Notes: generated from the sequence alone by a model not told the origin. A stretch of DNA of 64,000 nucleotides from Cytophagales bacterium (GCA_004292855.1 RDXN01000037.1:60957-124956); one strand, 5' to 3'. Shown: positions 26,540 through 36,168, numbered from the stretch's first letter. Numbers and translations are program-made.

Positions 26540-27652
26540 ATGCGCTTTCTTCCTATTTTCTCCCTATTGCTGCTAACGGGCTGTTCGCTCGATAAACTGG
26601 CCGAACTACAAACAGACCACCAGTTTTCGGATGCCTACGTGGCCGAGAACCGGGGCAAGGCACGTTACGAAATCCCCGAAGTGTACGAACTGATGCACGT
26701 GGTTATTGCCCTCACGCCAACCGGTCGGCGCGACTGCCTGCTGGAGCGCAACACGCCGTATCACCGGACCGTGATGACACAGTTTGATACCTACCGGAAC
26801 CATCCACTCGTGGCCGAAATGGAAAAACTGCTTGTCTCAGACCGCTGGAACTACACAACCCTGGGCGATGCAGCCGCGTATCGGTTCGAGGGTGACCGGA
26901 TTGTGTTTGGGGGCATATATCGTAAGATTGCGGTTCACCCCGAAGCCAAATTCGCCGATTATCGCCCCTTGGCCGAGGACTTCGCCCGTGTGTCGGGGTT
27001 TCGGGCGTTTTTCAAAGCTAATCAGCCTAGCTACCAAACTGCGTTGACTACCTACGAGCGGCAGGTGCCCGTAGCTTCCATGTGGGCGTGGCTCGAAACC
27101 CAGTTTCCCGACCGATACGACAGCTACCAACTCAATCTGTCGATGCTTATGGGCTGTTTTCACTTCACCAATAACGGTCAGGACAACAGTTTTGCCGAAA
27201 CGCGTATGTTTGTGCCGTTGCCGAGTCCACCTGTCAAACCCCTGACCGTGATCGAATCGACCGCGCTGAACCGGATGGTGTTTACCGAAATCGACCATAA
27301 CTACGTAAACCCGGCAACGACGCGCCAGAACAAACAGCTCGACAAGGCCATGAAAAATTGGCGTGATTGGAACACCGGCAAGGACGACTACCAAAGTAAA
27401 TACCTGACCTTCAACGAGTATATGACCTGGGGCGTGTTCACCTTATACGTGTACGATACGACTACGCCAGAGGTTTTTGCCCAAATTCGGGCCGACAAAA
27501 CCGAATGGGTCGATACGTTTATGGTGAATCGGGGCTTCAAACGTTTCCCGGCGTTTAATGCGCAACTGCTGAGTTTGTACAAAGCCCGCAAACCCGCCCA
27601 AACCGTAGCCGACCTTTACCCCGACATGCTTAACTGGATCGCCACGCAATGA
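26540..27652 (+). CDS. DUF4932-family lipoprotein
   Basis: A 370-residue protein with a lipoprotein signal (FSLLLLTGC, cut before Cys15). The body resembles DUF4932: an early ARYEIPEVYELMHVVIALT segment and the MVFTEIDHNYVNP block near residue 250. The EIDH tetrad has the spacing of an E-x-x-H metal site, but I cannot show peptidase activity. The gene overlaps the following sensor kinase by four bases (ATGA), so their translation is coupled and the lipoprotein probably belongs to the same signalling unit. Confidence 0.8.
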   Translation: MRFLPIFSLLLLTGCSLDKLAELQTDHQFSDAYVAENRGKARYEIPEVYELMHVVIALTPTGRRDCLLERNTPYHRTVMTQFDTYRNHPLVAEMEKLLVSDRWNYTTLGDAAAYRFEGDRIVFGGIYRKIAVHPEAKFADYRPLAEDFARVSGFRAFFKANQPSYQTALTTYERQVPVASMWAWLETQFPDRYDSYQLNLSMLMGCFHFTNNGQDNSFAETRMFVPLPSPPVKPLTVIESTALNRMVFTEIDHNYVNPATTRQNKQLDKAMKNWRDWNTGKDDYQSKYLTFNEYMTWGVFTLYVYDTTTPEVFAQIRADKTEWVDTFMVNRGFKRFPAFNAQLLSLYKARKPAQTVADLYPDMLNWIATQ

Positions 27653-28692
27653 CACAGACAGGAGCCTTCTTCGCCAGACCAACCCGCTCCGATTGGGCCG
27701 TTATCGGCGTGTTCTGGGCAGCCGCGTTGCCGTTCATATTCTCGGATTATGATAACGTAGTTACCAAGATCGGGTGGGGGCGATATTTGGGACTTACAGC
27801 CTGGAGCATTGTGGGGCCACTGATGTTTACACTTCTGTTAGTGTTCGGTCTAATGCCCCAACTGCTGTTCAGACAACGTTATCTGGCGTTTATTTTGGCC
27901 TTGCTCGGTATGGCACTTGGCCTCACCTATGTCTACAGGCTGGGGTTGGGGGTGCTTTGGAACACAACCCCCACCATGACCGTCAACCAGATGCTGAATA
28001 GCCTGATTAGTATTGTCGAGAAGGCGGGCGTCCTCTCGGCAATGTTGGCCGGAAAACAGTTTTTCGAGACACAACAACGCCTGACTCAGGCCGAAAAAGC
28101 CCGCACCGAGGCCGAACTTCGCCATCTCAAAGCCCAAATCGACCCGCATTTTCTGTTCAACAATTTGAACGTACTTGGTTCGCTCATCCAGCGCAACCCC
28201 GAACAGGCCACCGCCTACCTGCACCGGTTCTCGGCCTTGTACCGCTATTTGATTCGCCACAAAGACGACGACGTGGTGCCGTTGGCCGACGAACTGGCCT
28301 TCGTAACGGACTATCAATACCTGATTGGGCAACGATTCGGGCGGGCGTATGTGTTTATCGAAAAACTAACCGTGAGCGACTCTCTGGCCGTTTTCGTGCC
28401 CCCCGGCAGTATCCAGACCCTGCTCGAAAATGCTGTAAAACATAACGGGGGCGATGAACGCAACCCGCTCCTGATCGAACTGATTGCCACTGATCAAACC
28501 ATCACGGTCCGCAACGACCTGCGCCCCAAACTTACCCCCGTCGACTCCACCGGCACGGGTCTGGACAACCTGCGCAAACGCTACGGACTTTTATCGGATC
28601 AACCTGTACGGGTGCAGCAAGACGCGGTTGAGTTTGTGGTTACGTTGCCATTGCTTCGGTCTGTACGGATCGGGCAAGATGTAGCCCAATAG
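27649..28692 (+). CDS. LytS/YehU-type sensor histidine kinase
   Basis: A 347-residue inner-membrane kinase with four membrane helices (about 15-140), a short coiled coil (TQAEKARTEAELRHLKAQ) and the His_kinase domain with phosphoacceptor His167 in IDPHFLFNNLN. The ATP lid region holds ENAVKHNGG and GTGLDNLRKRYG. It lacks a large extracellular sensor, so the signal may come through the membrane or from the translationally coupled DUF4932 lipoprotein. The LytTR regulator follows after 46 bases. Confidence 0.93.
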   Translation: MTQTGAFFARPTRSDWAVIGVFWAAALPFIFSDYDNVVTKIGWGRYLGLTAWSIVGPLMFTLLLVFGLMPQLLFRQRYLAFILALLGMALGLTYVYRLGLGVLWNTTPTMTVNQMLNSLISIVEKAGVLSAMLAGKQFFETQQRLTQAEKARTEAELRHLKAQIDPHFLFNNLNVLGSLIQRNPEQATAYLHRFSALYRYLIRHKDDDVVPLADELAFVTDYQYLIGQRFGRAYVFIEKLTVSDSLAVFVPPGSIQTLLENAVKHNGGDERNPLLIELIATDQTITVRNDLRPKLTPVDSTGTGLDNLRKRYGLLSDQPVRVQQDAVEFVVTLPLLRSVRIGQDVAQ

Positions 28693-28738
28693 TCAACGTT
28701 AGCAATTGTTCGATGTTCTCTGCTTACTGTTCTCTGTT

Positions 28739-29524
28739 ATGACCATTACCATCATCGAAGACGAACCCCTCGCGGCCCGGCACCTGCTCGATCTGCTGCG
28801 TGAGGTCTTGCCGGAGGCTATCCTGCACGGGCCATTGCCAAGCGTTCAGGAAGCGATTCAGTACTTCGGCCAACATCCGGCCCCCGACCTGATTTTTTCG
28901 GACATCGAACTGCTCGACGGCAACGTGTTTGCCCTGTTCGACCGGGTGTCGATTGCCTGCCCGGTTATTTTTACCACCGCTTATGACCAATTTCTGCTCC
29001 GGGCATTTCAGGGTAATGGCATCGCGTATCTGTTGAAACCGTTTCATTATGAACAGGTTAGCAAAGCGTTAGCGAAGTACGATGGCTTAAAAAATCAGTT
29101 TGGAGCGACCCCACAGCCACCAGCTGAACCCCTAACCGCTACAGTGATTCAGCAACTTCGCGAGGCCCTGCAACCAGCACAGAATACGTACCGTCAACGG
29201 TTTACGGTGAAGCTCCGGCAGGGCATTGTGTTGCTCAGTACCGACGACATTGCCTGCCTGCAAACCGACGAGAGTGTGGTGTTCGCCTACGACTCATCGG
29301 GCCGAAAATACCCGCTGAATGGGACCTTGACCGAGTTGGAGAACCAGTTGAACCCGGCACAGTTTTTCCGCATCAACCGGGGCGATATAATAAACGTACG
29401 CCATATTGAGCGCATTGAATCGTACGGGGGCGACCGATTGGCCATTCGGGTGCCGGGACAGGCGCAGGCCCTCGTTGCGAGTACCGCCCGCACGCCCGAA
29501 CTCCGCCGGTGGCTGGATAGATAA
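28739..29524 (+). CDS. LytTR response regulator
   Basis: Partner of the LytS-type kinase, 261 residues from the ATG at 28739; an in-frame ATG at 28706 would only add an unconserved hydrophobic tail. The receiver has EDE at 7-9, phosphoacceptor Asp55 in IFSDIELLDG and Lys in LLKPFHYEQV. The LytTR domain (about 158-258) shows DDIACLQTDESVVFAYD and FFRINRGDIINVRHIERIE. It closes the five-gene run that began with the outer membrane receptor. Confidence 0.94.
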   Translation: MTITIIEDEPLAARHLLDLLREVLPEAILHGPLPSVQEAIQYFGQHPAPDLIFSDIELLDGNVFALFDRVSIACPVIFTTAYDQFLLRAFQGNGIAYLLKPFHYEQVSKALAKYDGLKNQFGATPQPPAEPLTATVIQQLREALQPAQNTYRQRFTVKLRQGIVLLSTDDIACLQTDESVVFAYDSSGRKYPLNGTLTELENQLNPAQFFRINRGDIINVRHIERIESYGGDRLAIRVPGQAQALVASTARTPELRRWLDR

Positions 29525-29527
29525 AAA

Positions 29528-29552
29528 AAGCGACCCCTTATGAGGGCCGCTT
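29528..29552. terminator. Bidirectional terminator hairpin
   Basis: AAGCG-CCC (29528-29536) pairs with GGG-CGCTT (29544-29552) with one mismatch; an A-run lies on its left side and TTAAACC on the right. It lies in the gap between two convergent genes and would give U-rich ends mainly for the minus-strand transcript. Confidence 0.5.
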
Positions 29553-29585
29553 AAACCATAACGATAAGATAAATCAGAAAAGCCC

Positions 29586-30545
29586 TTACCGCACCGCAAA
29601 CTCACCCTGACCGATGCGGAAACCTTCTGCATACAGTTCAACTGTGTATTTGCCGGGCTTGTAGGTCGTGCCACGGGTGTACAACATCTCGACCGTTTGG
29701 CCCTTACTGCTGTAGTTCACTGTTTGCTTGGTGGTGTAAACCGTCTCGTTGCCATCCACACTAAACGTACCTGAACCGTTAGCCATATCCGACACAATAG
29801 CTCCATCGGGGTCCAAAACCCGGATGAATACATCCTTGGCCTCTTCTTTGGTTAGCGGGTTGTCAAGCAGCGTGTATACCAGCTTGATCTTGTCCAGACG
29901 CTTCGCTTTATAGGCATCATCTTCACGAACCTTACCCTTCGACGACACGGCGTAGACCTTCACGTTTTGGGCTTTCAGGGCCGATGCCCGCGTTACTTTA
30001 GTCGCCAACTCCTGATTTTGGGCCGCAAAAGCAACCACCGAGTCACGAGCTAACTGACGTTCTGTTTTCACGGCGGTGTTTTCCTGATTCAAGGTCTGCA
30101 CCGAGGCTACCAACACGCCGTTTTCGCGTTGTAGGCTGGCAATCAGGGTGTCTTTTTCCATCAGGAAAGCCTCATACTCCTTTATTTTGACATCGTACTT
30201 GGCAATCATAGCCTTGGCCGATGCCGCTGAGGCTGAGTTACCCCGACGGAGCGTCTCCTTGTCGCGTTCCAGATCAGCCTTCACCTTCAGCAGCTCATCG
30301 ACGTTGCCACCGAGCTTCTGCACTTCCGCAATTTTGGCGTCAAGGGCCGTTGAGATCGAATCGAGCTTCACGCGGGTGTTCGAAAGTTCTTCCACACGTT
30401 CGGCAATTGTCACTTCCTGGGTGTCCGACTTTTCCTTCGTCGTGAAATACAAATAACTCGATACACCAGCCAAACCTGTCATCAGGATCAGGGCGGCTAC
30501 AAGGGCACCGTTTGTGCGGGATTTTTGCTGAGGATTTTGCTCCAT
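29586..30545 (-). CDS. Membrane-anchored coiled-coil protein
   Basis: Unrecognised 319-residue protein with one N-terminal membrane helix (about 14-33, LVAALILMTGLAGVSSYLYF) and a long heptad coiled coil (about 35-185, VEELSNTRVKLDSISTALDA onward). The C-terminal domain (about 195-319) is beta-rich with KGKVREDDAYKAKRLDKIK and FSVDGNETVYTT. The shape suggests a periplasmic structural or scaffold protein. It is convergent with the LytTR gene and divergent from fpg. Confidence 0.75.
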   Translation of the reverse strand: MEQNPQQKSRTNGALVAALILMTGLAGVSSYLYFTTKEKSDTQEVTIAERVEELSNTRVKLDSISTALDAKIAEVQKLGGNVDELLKVKADLERDKETLRRGNSASAASAKAMIAKYDVKIKEYEAFLMEKDTLIASLQRENGVLVASVQTLNQENTAVKTERQLARDSVVAFAAQNQELATKVTRASALKAQNVKVYAVSSKGKVREDDAYKAKRLDKIKLVYTLLDNPLTKEEAKDVFIRVLDPDGAIVSDMANGSGTFSVDGNETVYTTKQTVNYSSKGQTVEMLYTRGTTYKPGKYTVELYAEGFRIGQGEFAVR

Positions 30546-30790
30546 AGTCAGTTTGAATTTAACAGTTTAACAGGGTACTCGTAAAGCCTGTGTCATTCAA
30601 AGGGATTGAGTGGAAAGACAACAGAGATCAAAAGTACAACCCTGTCGTCACATTTCTAATGGGTTGTTAGCTAACGGCTTATTTTGAAATATAGTTCAGC
30701 TATAGACTAATAGACTGTGTGCCGTTAGCACAGTTTCAAAACGAACCGGGTGTCAATTTGTTGTACAAGACAGACGTCCTCCCGAAAAAT

Positions 30791-31609
30791 ATGCCCGAAT
30801 TACCCGAAGTAGAAATACGCAGACAATACCTCGAAACGTCGTCGTTCAACCAGCCCATTGCTCATATTGAGGTCGAAGACCGCAAGCTATTAACTACCGA
30901 GTACGCTGTTCTGACGGAATCACTCATCGGTCGGTCATTCACCGGAACGCGCCGAGTCGGAAAAAATTTGTTTGTGTTCACCGACAACCCCGCCGTGATC
31001 GTTCGGATGCACTTCGGCATGACCGGCGACTTGGCCTACTACCATGCCTCCCTCGACCGGCCCCGCTTTGCCCGAATTGTGTTTTCGTTTGACAATGGCT
31101 TCAATCTGGGCTTCCTGTGCCCCCGCAAGTTTGAGCGAATTGGCCTGGTAGATGATGTTGACGCCTACCTGAAAGCCAAAAAAATTGGCCCCGACGGTCT
31201 CGATATTACCCCCGACGAATTAGCCAATCGCGTGCGCCGACGCAAAGCCCCCATCAAGCCCGTTTTGATGGACCAAGCTACTGTGGCTGGGCTAGGCAAC
31301 TGGATCGTCGATGAGGTGTTGTTTCAGGCACGGCTGCACCCCGAACGCCCAGCTAATGAGCTAACCGATGCCGAAACGGCCAATCTCCACGCAGCGATCC
31401 GGCTTGTTCTGGAAACGGCTATCCGGCACGAGGCCACTTATCGCGATTTTCCCCGTTCGTTTCTCATCCACGTCCGCGAGTGGGATCAATCGCCTTACGA
31501 CGATGTGGAAGCCCACAATTTTTGCCCCCGATGCGGCACCCGTATTGAACGCACTGAGGTAGGGGGGCGCACCACGTATTTTTGCCCGAACTGCCAACAT
31601 AATGCGTAA
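30791..31609 (+). CDS. mutM: DNA-formamidopyrimidine glycosylase
   Basis: Base-excision repair enzyme that removes 8-oxoguanine and related lesions and nicks the strand. The ATG at 30791 gives 272 residues and places the catalytic Pro2 and Glu3 at the N-terminus (MPELPEVEI); the frame is open 24 codons further upstream but those would bury the catalytic proline. The C-terminal zinc finger is complete (CPRCGTRIERTEVG, then FCPNC). The last codons, Asn-Ala-stop, are supplied by the left arm of an inverted repeat. The divergent gap to 30545 shows only an 8-bp inverted repeat (CTAACGGC at 30671, GCCGTTAG at 30721). Confidence 0.95.
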   Translation: MPELPEVEIRRQYLETSSFNQPIAHIEVEDRKLLTTEYAVLTESLIGRSFTGTRRVGKNLFVFTDNPAVIVRMHFGMTGDLAYYHASLDRPRFARIVFSFDNGFNLGFLCPRKFERIGLVDDVDAYLKAKKIGPDGLDITPDELANRVRRRKAPIKPVLMDQATVAGLGNWIVDEVLFQARLHPERPANELTDAETANLHAAIRLVLETAIRHEATYRDFPRSFLIHVREWDQSPYDDVEAHNFCPRCGTRIERTEVGGRTTYFCPNCQHNA

Positions 31610-31685
31610 TTCGTAATGCGTAATGATGAATGAGCTGACGCGCTAACATTACGCATTCATCATTACGCATTACGCATTACGCATT
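31601..31685. repeat. TAATGCG inverted repeat overlapping the mutM stop
   Basis: Arms 31601-31632 and 31654-31685 match as reverse complements at 31 of 32 positions. They consist of near-tandem TAATGCG/CGCATTA words (AATGCGTAATTCGTAATGCG). The first nine bases encode the last two residues and the stop of mutM. Confidence 0.8.
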
Positions 31686-31694
31686 TCTTTTCGA

Positions 31695-31702
31695 TAGTTT
31701 TG
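31695..31702 (+). promoter_or_regulatory. Probable promoter box of the DUF4301 gene
   Basis: TAGTTTTG matches TAnnTTTG, 23 bases before the ATG at 31726, directly after the TAATGCG repeat. Predicted leader about 19 bases. Confidence 0.4.
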
Positions 31703-31725
31703 ACCCCGTAAACCTCAAACACTCC

Positions 31726-33222
31726 ATGTTTACCGAACAGGACAACCAACAGATAGCCGCGCAAGGCATTTCGCTCGAAACGATCAACGGGCAGATCAAA
31801 CACTTTATCGACGGATTTCCCTTTCTGACGGCACTCCGAGCGGCCACCGTGGGCGATGGCATCGTACGAATCCCCGAAGAGAATTTGACGCAGTACACTC
31901 GCCGGTTCGACGATGTGGCGGGTAGTTACTCGCTCATGAAGTTTGTACCTGCGTCGGGGGCAGCTACCCGGATGTTCAAATCACTGTTTGCGGCTCTGGA
32001 TGGAAAAAATGACAAGTCGGTCGACGAGTTTTTTGCCCGGATCACCGAGTTCGCCTTCTACGACGATCTGAAGGCCGCGATGGCCGAAAAAGGGGATATA
32101 ATCGAAACCGCCGACCGCCAAACGGTGCTGCGTTATCTACTTACCGACGAGGGACTCGACTACGGCAATCTGCCCAAGGGACTCCTGAAGTTCCACCGTT
32201 ATCCCGACGGTGCCCGCACGCCTGTGGAAGAACATTTGGTTGAAGGAGCGGCCTACGCTAACGCCAACGGACTGGTGCGTATTCACTTCACCGTCTCGCC
32301 CGAGCATCATGAGCGGTTCGAGAAACTGATTATCGACGAAAAGCCCGACTACGAAGCCTGGTTGGGCGTAGCCTACGATGTGACATTCTCGGAGCAGAAA
32401 AAATCGACCGATACGATCTCCGTCGACTTGAACAATGAACCGTTCCGCAACGCCGACAACTCACTGCTGTTCCGTCCGGCGGGCCACGGTGCGCTGATCG
32501 AGAACCTCAACGACATCGACGCCGACATTGTGTTCATCAAGAACATCGACAACGTGGTGCCCGACGAGATTCGTGAGACCACCGTTACCTACAAAAAAGC
32601 CCTGGCAACCGTCCTGATCGATGCCCAGCAACGCGTTTTTCAACTCCTGGAACTAATTGACCAGCCCGAAGATGCTGTGAGCGATGGCTATCTGGCCGAA
32701 GCCGACGAGTTTTTGCAGATGGCTCTATACACAAACCACCCCGAAGACTTCGAGAGTTACAGCAAAGCCGATAAGATTGGGTATTTCAAACGAAAGCTGG
32801 ATCGCCCGATTCGGGTTTGTGGGATGGTGCCAAACGTAGGAGAGCCGGGGGGCGGGCCGTTCTGGGCCAAGAACGCCGACGGGTCATCGTCGTTGCAGAT
32901 TGTGGAGTCGGCGCAGTTTGATATGGCCAATGCCGATCAGAAAGCAATTTTCGATACGGCTACGCATTTTAATCCCGTCGATCTGGTGTGTGGTTTAAAA
33001 AACCGACACGACCAGAAATACGACCTCCCCAGGTACCGCGACATGCAGACGGGATTTATTACGCAAAAATCAAAAGATGGTAAGGACCTGAAAGCGCAGG
33101 AGTTACCGGGTCTTTGGAATGGAGCTATGGCCGATTGGAACACCCTATTCGTGGAAGTTCCGCTCATTACCTTCAACCCCGTTAAAACCGTCAACGATTT
33201 GCTTCGCGACGAACATCAGTAA
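31726..33222 (+). CDS. DUF4301-family protein
   Basis: A 498-residue cytosolic protein matching what I know of DUF4301, a Bacteroidota family of unknown function. Visible landmarks are PASGAATRMFKSLF (about 78-91), a Pro/Gly motif GGGPFWAKNADGSSSLQIVE (about 375-395) and NPVDLVCGLKNRHDQ. The PASGAATRMF stretch looks like a nucleotide- or phosphate-binding loop reminiscent of nucleotidyl-transferase folds, which is inference. It ends 15 bases from the stop codon of the convergent Rrf2 gene. Confidence 0.8.
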   Translation: MFTEQDNQQIAAQGISLETINGQIKHFIDGFPFLTALRAATVGDGIVRIPEENLTQYTRRFDDVAGSYSLMKFVPASGAATRMFKSLFAALDGKNDKSVDEFFARITEFAFYDDLKAAMAEKGDIIETADRQTVLRYLLTDEGLDYGNLPKGLLKFHRYPDGARTPVEEHLVEGAAYANANGLVRIHFTVSPEHHERFEKLIIDEKPDYEAWLGVAYDVTFSEQKKSTDTISVDLNNEPFRNADNSLLFRPAGHGALIENLNDIDADIVFIKNIDNVVPDEIRETTVTYKKALATVLIDAQQRVFQLLELIDQPEDAVSDGYLAEADEFLQMALYTNHPEDFESYSKADKIGYFKRKLDRPIRVCGMVPNVGEPGGGPFWAKNADGSSSLQIVESAQFDMANADQKAIFDTATHFNPVDLVCGLKNRHDQKYDLPRYRDMQTGFITQKSKDGKDLKAQELPGLWNGAMADWNTLFVEVPLITFNPVKTVNDLLRDEHQ

Positions 33223-33237
33223 TTTTCACTCCATACG

Positions 33238-33741
33238 TTAGGCAGTCATACGGCTGGTGGCTTCGCTGCCAGCCTCACTCATTTCGCCCGCAGCGGCTCC
33301 GATGGGAATCTCCTTGGTCTCGATCATCGACGGATTCTGGAATGCGAGTAACGTTGTGTTCTCGTACACACCCAAATTCGCGTCCCGAACGCGCTCCATA
33401 ATTGGCTTCAAAGCGCAGGCAACCTCGTCTTCGCAGTCGTCGCATTTCACGTAGAAATTCAACGAAACGCAAGGTGTTGGCGCAATGGGGCCGTCGATTA
33501 CGCGCAGAACCTGGGCCAAATTAACGCGGGCCGGATCAACGCGGAGCAGATAGCCACCACCTTTTCCTTTTTGACTTTGCAGAATACCGTGATTACGGAG
33601 TTCAAGCAGAATCGCTTCCAGAAACTTCTTTGGAATGTGCTCGCGTGCTGAGATGTAAGAAATCAGTACGGGGCCTTTGCCGTACTCCTCAGTGAGGACT
33701 TTTAAGGCTTTGATAGCGTATTTCGCCTTCTTGGAAATCAT
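33238..33741 (-). CDS. Rrf2-family transcriptional regulator
   Basis: A 167-residue winged-helix regulator. The N-terminal helix-turn-helix is typical (MISKKAKYAIKALKVL, then HIPKKFLEAILLELRNHGIL and KGKGGGYLL). Beyond it lie four Cys in PCVSLNFYVKCDDCEDEVAC (about 92-110), compatible with a metal or iron-sulfur centre as in IscR/NsrR relatives, although the spacing differs from IscR. The C-terminal 25 residues are Ala/Glu/Ser-rich. No isc/suf genes are nearby, so targets are unknown. The 226-base gap upstream (33742-33967) is AT-rich and otherwise featureless. Confidence 0.9.
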   Translation of the reverse strand: MISKKAKYAIKALKVLTEEYGKGPVLISYISAREHIPKKFLEAILLELRNHGILQSQKGKGGGYLLRVDPARVNLAQVLRVIDGPIAPTPCVSLNFYVKCDDCEDEVACALKPIMERVRDANLGVYENTTLLAFQNPSMIETKEIPIGAAAGEMSEAGSEATSRMTA

Positions 33742-33967
33742 TTGGTTACGGGCACCTGTGGATTAAGAGTTAACAATGCGTGTTTGATGGAATCGTAAGT
33801 GCAGGCTCGTTTAGTCGGGCAAGTTAGCGTACGGTTTAGTTTATGGCAACTCTTCATATACTATAAACTGCAAGATCTTCGTTTACACGCTCGTTTTCCC
33901 ATTCATTCAAGGATTTAATTCTATGTTTTTACTACATTTTAATGATACTGATATTTGCGTAAGGAGT

Positions 33968-35269
33968 TCAACGTGTGTTCATCTCCCGTTCAATGCTTGT
34001 TTTATACGCATGAAAGTCGACCTGTAACGTGTGCCGCGCTGACCCATTATACCGCTTTTTGACGGCCTTTTCTTCTGTTTCTATCGCCTGTACCATCTGC
34101 AACCGTGACGGTAACTGACACGCCCCCGAAACAAGCCTGGCAACCCATTTCGATTGTGTTTCGGCTAGTGGCATAATGGCCCCCAAGGGCTGGATCAACC
34201 CCAGGAAATACAAGCCCGGATGGTCGGGGTGAACCACCCTTCTGTACAGTTGGAGATCGTTGGTGGCTTCGACGTTGATAAAGTCGGGCGCGAAAAACGG
34301 GAACGTAACCTTGTAGCCTGTGGCATAAATAATCATGTCGAAGGTATCGCGAGTGCCGTCTGTAAAAATCACCTCGTTTCCGTTGAACTCCCGAATGTTT
34401 GGCTTGTAACGGATGAGGCCGCGTCCGCTTAGGTTAAGAATATCTTGCGAGATGGTTGGGTGTTCGCTAAGGAGGGGGCGGTTGGGTACGGGAACACCGT
34501 AGTCTACCTGCCGCCCTCGTGCCAAAAGCAGGGTCGATTTGAGAAGCAACCGCTGGAAAATGAGCGGGAGTTTGGCTGTGATCGGGTTTGCCAGTGAGTC
34601 GAAAGGGAGACTGAACACCCAGTTCGGAATAATGTAAGCTCCGCTCCGGGTCGAGACCGTCACGCGTTCGCCGTATTGCCGGGCAGCCTCGCAGGCAATA
34701 TCGACTGCTGAGTTGCCAATGCCTACCACAAGCAGTTTTTTGTCCGCGATCTGATTGGGCGTTTTGTAGTAGTGCGAATGCAATGTCTCGCCCGTGAACG
34801 TACCCGGAAAGTCGGGCGTAGGGTAGCGGGGGTTCCAGTGATGCCCGTTGGCAACCAGAACGTGTTTATAATGGCGTTGTGTGGTTTGGCCTTCGGCGGT
34901 TTTGGTCGTTACGCGGTAGCCGTTGCCCTCGGCTTCGACGTTCGTCACGGCAGTTTGGAACTGGATAAAAGGCCGGATGCCAAAATGATCCACGTAGCTG
35001 TCGAAGTACTGGATAATCTGGCTATGATGCGGAAACATGGGGTAATCGCGCGGCATCGGGTAGTCGGAGTAGGCCATGATGTCGCGGTTGGTGTTGATGT
35101 GTAACGACCGATATGCCGACGACATGCCGTTGTCGTTTCCATACCGCCAATTCCCGCCAATGGCCGATCCTTTCTCGAAACAGTTGAACGCAATGCCGTT
35201 TTCGTGAAGCGTTTTGGCTGCCGCAATTCCCGACGATCCGGCTCCTATAATGCAAACTTCTGGTGTCAT
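33968..35269 (-). CDS. Flavin-containing monooxygenase-like oxidoreductase
   Basis: FAD/NADPH enzyme that oxygenates N, S or carbonyl substrates. I start at the ATG at 35269: it places the FAD Rossmann motif GAGSSG at residues 9-14 and overlaps the upstream SGNH gene's stop by four bases (ATGA). The frame runs 43 codons further, but over the conserved SGNH coding end. Other motifs are FTGETLHSHYY (FMO fingerprint FxGxxxHxxxY, about 152-162), the NADPH site GIGNSA and IYATGYKVTFPF. Length 433 is usual. Substrate unknown. Confidence 0.9.
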   Translation of the reverse strand: MTPEVCIIGAGSSGIAAAKTLHENGIAFNCFEKGSAIGGNWRYGNDNGMSSAYRSLHINTNRDIMAYSDYPMPRDYPMFPHHSQIIQYFDSYVDHFGIRPFIQFQTAVTNVEAEGNGYRVTTKTAEGQTTQRHYKHVLVANGHHWNPRYPTPDFPGTFTGETLHSHYYKTPNQIADKKLLVVGIGNSAVDIACEAARQYGERVTVSTRSGAYIIPNWVFSLPFDSLANPITAKLPLIFQRLLLKSTLLLARGRQVDYGVPVPNRPLLSEHPTISQDILNLSGRGLIRYKPNIREFNGNEVIFTDGTRDTFDMIIYATGYKVTFPFFAPDFINVEATNDLQLYRRVVHPDHPGLYFLGLIQPLGAIMPLAETQSKWVARLVSGACQLPSRLQMVQAIETEEKAVKKRYNGSARHTLQVDFHAYKTSIEREMNTR

Positions 35270-36168
35270 ACTGTATGTGATTGGTTGGCCATAACAAACC
35301 CTTTCACCAACTGGGCAATCATCGCGGCACCGCGTGAATTCAGGTGAAGTTGGTCGTAGGTAAAATCCTGCCCGACGTCGGCAGTGAGTTGGTCCCACGA
35401 GCGGCCCAACAGTTGGTGTTTAAGCACGGCCACATTCATCATTTTGTAATGATCGGCGTAGGCATACCGGATCGTTTTTGGGTGTTTGTTAAGCCACGTT
35501 TTCATTTGCTCGCGCAAGGGCAGATACGTAACATTCTCGCTATGAGCTAATTTGTCTACGAACGTACTGTATTGATCGGCGAGTTGGTTAGCGGTCTCAT
35601 TTAGGTCTTCGCTCATGACAGGCAGCGAGATCAGGGCAATGCGGGCTGTTGTTTCCGCTTTTAACCGCCGAACAATAGTCCGATAATTCTTTTGATATGT
35701 CTCGAATGAGGGAGCGTCTCCGGGCAAAATGCGTTCCAGTTTACGGTACAGCTTGGCCGAATCGGCACTGATTGTGGCGTTGATATCGTTGGTGCCAATC
35801 AGAATTGTGACTACGCCGGGGTTGACAGCAATAACCGCGTCGAGACGCCGGAGCAGGGTGTAGCTGAGGTCGGCGTTGATGCCTGCGTTGAAAAGTTGGT
35901 AGTCACTTGCCGGTAACTCACGTTCGAGCTGGTCCACGTAGTTAGCACTGATGACGCCGTGTGTGATGCTATCGCCCGCACACACGACTACCGTTTTGTC
36001 CGCTTGCCGCTTGGCAGGGTTGGGGCTGTTGGCAGGTCGGTGCTGGATTACCCGGTTTCGGATGGACATGTATACCGAAAATGCCCCGACAGCTAGCAAA
36101 ACAATCAATCCGACACCAGCCAGTAGGATGGTTTGCCCTACGGATGCCAACAAAACAACTTGCATCAT
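35266..36168 (-). CDS. SGNH/GDSL hydrolase, membrane-anchored
   Basis: A 300-residue serine esterase or acylhydrolase. An N-terminal membrane helix (about 10-32) is followed by the SGNH blocks: block I VVCAGDSITHG (about 57-67, nucleophile Ser), block II with Gly in NAGINAD, block III GTNDIN, and block V YDQLHLNSRG with the Asp-x-x-His pair. It is translationally coupled to the FMO gene downstream, suggesting a joint lipid or small-molecule modification, which is inference. Confidence 0.9.
   Translation of the reverse strand: MMQVVLLASVGQTILLAGVGLIVLLAVGAFSVYMSIRNRVIQHRPANSPNPAKRQADKTVVVCAGDSITHGVISANYVDQLERELPASDYQLFNAGINADLSYTLLRRLDAVIAVNPGVVTILIGTNDINATISADSAKLYRKLERILPGDAPSFETYQKNYRTIVRRLKAETTARIALISLPVMSEDLNETANQLADQYSTFVDKLAHSENVTYLPLREQMKTWLNKHPKTIRYAYADHYKMMNVAVLKHQLLGRSWDQLTADVGQDFTYDQLHLNSRGAAMIAQLVKGFVMANQSHTV

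Noticed and set aside
33238..33741. Rrf2 protein as a true IscR
   Set aside because: The Cys spacing differs from the IscR cluster and no isc or suf genes are nearby.
35270..35398. 43-codon upstream extension of the flavin monooxygenase
   Set aside because: It overlaps the conserved SGNH block-V coding region and would push the FAD motif away from the N-terminus.
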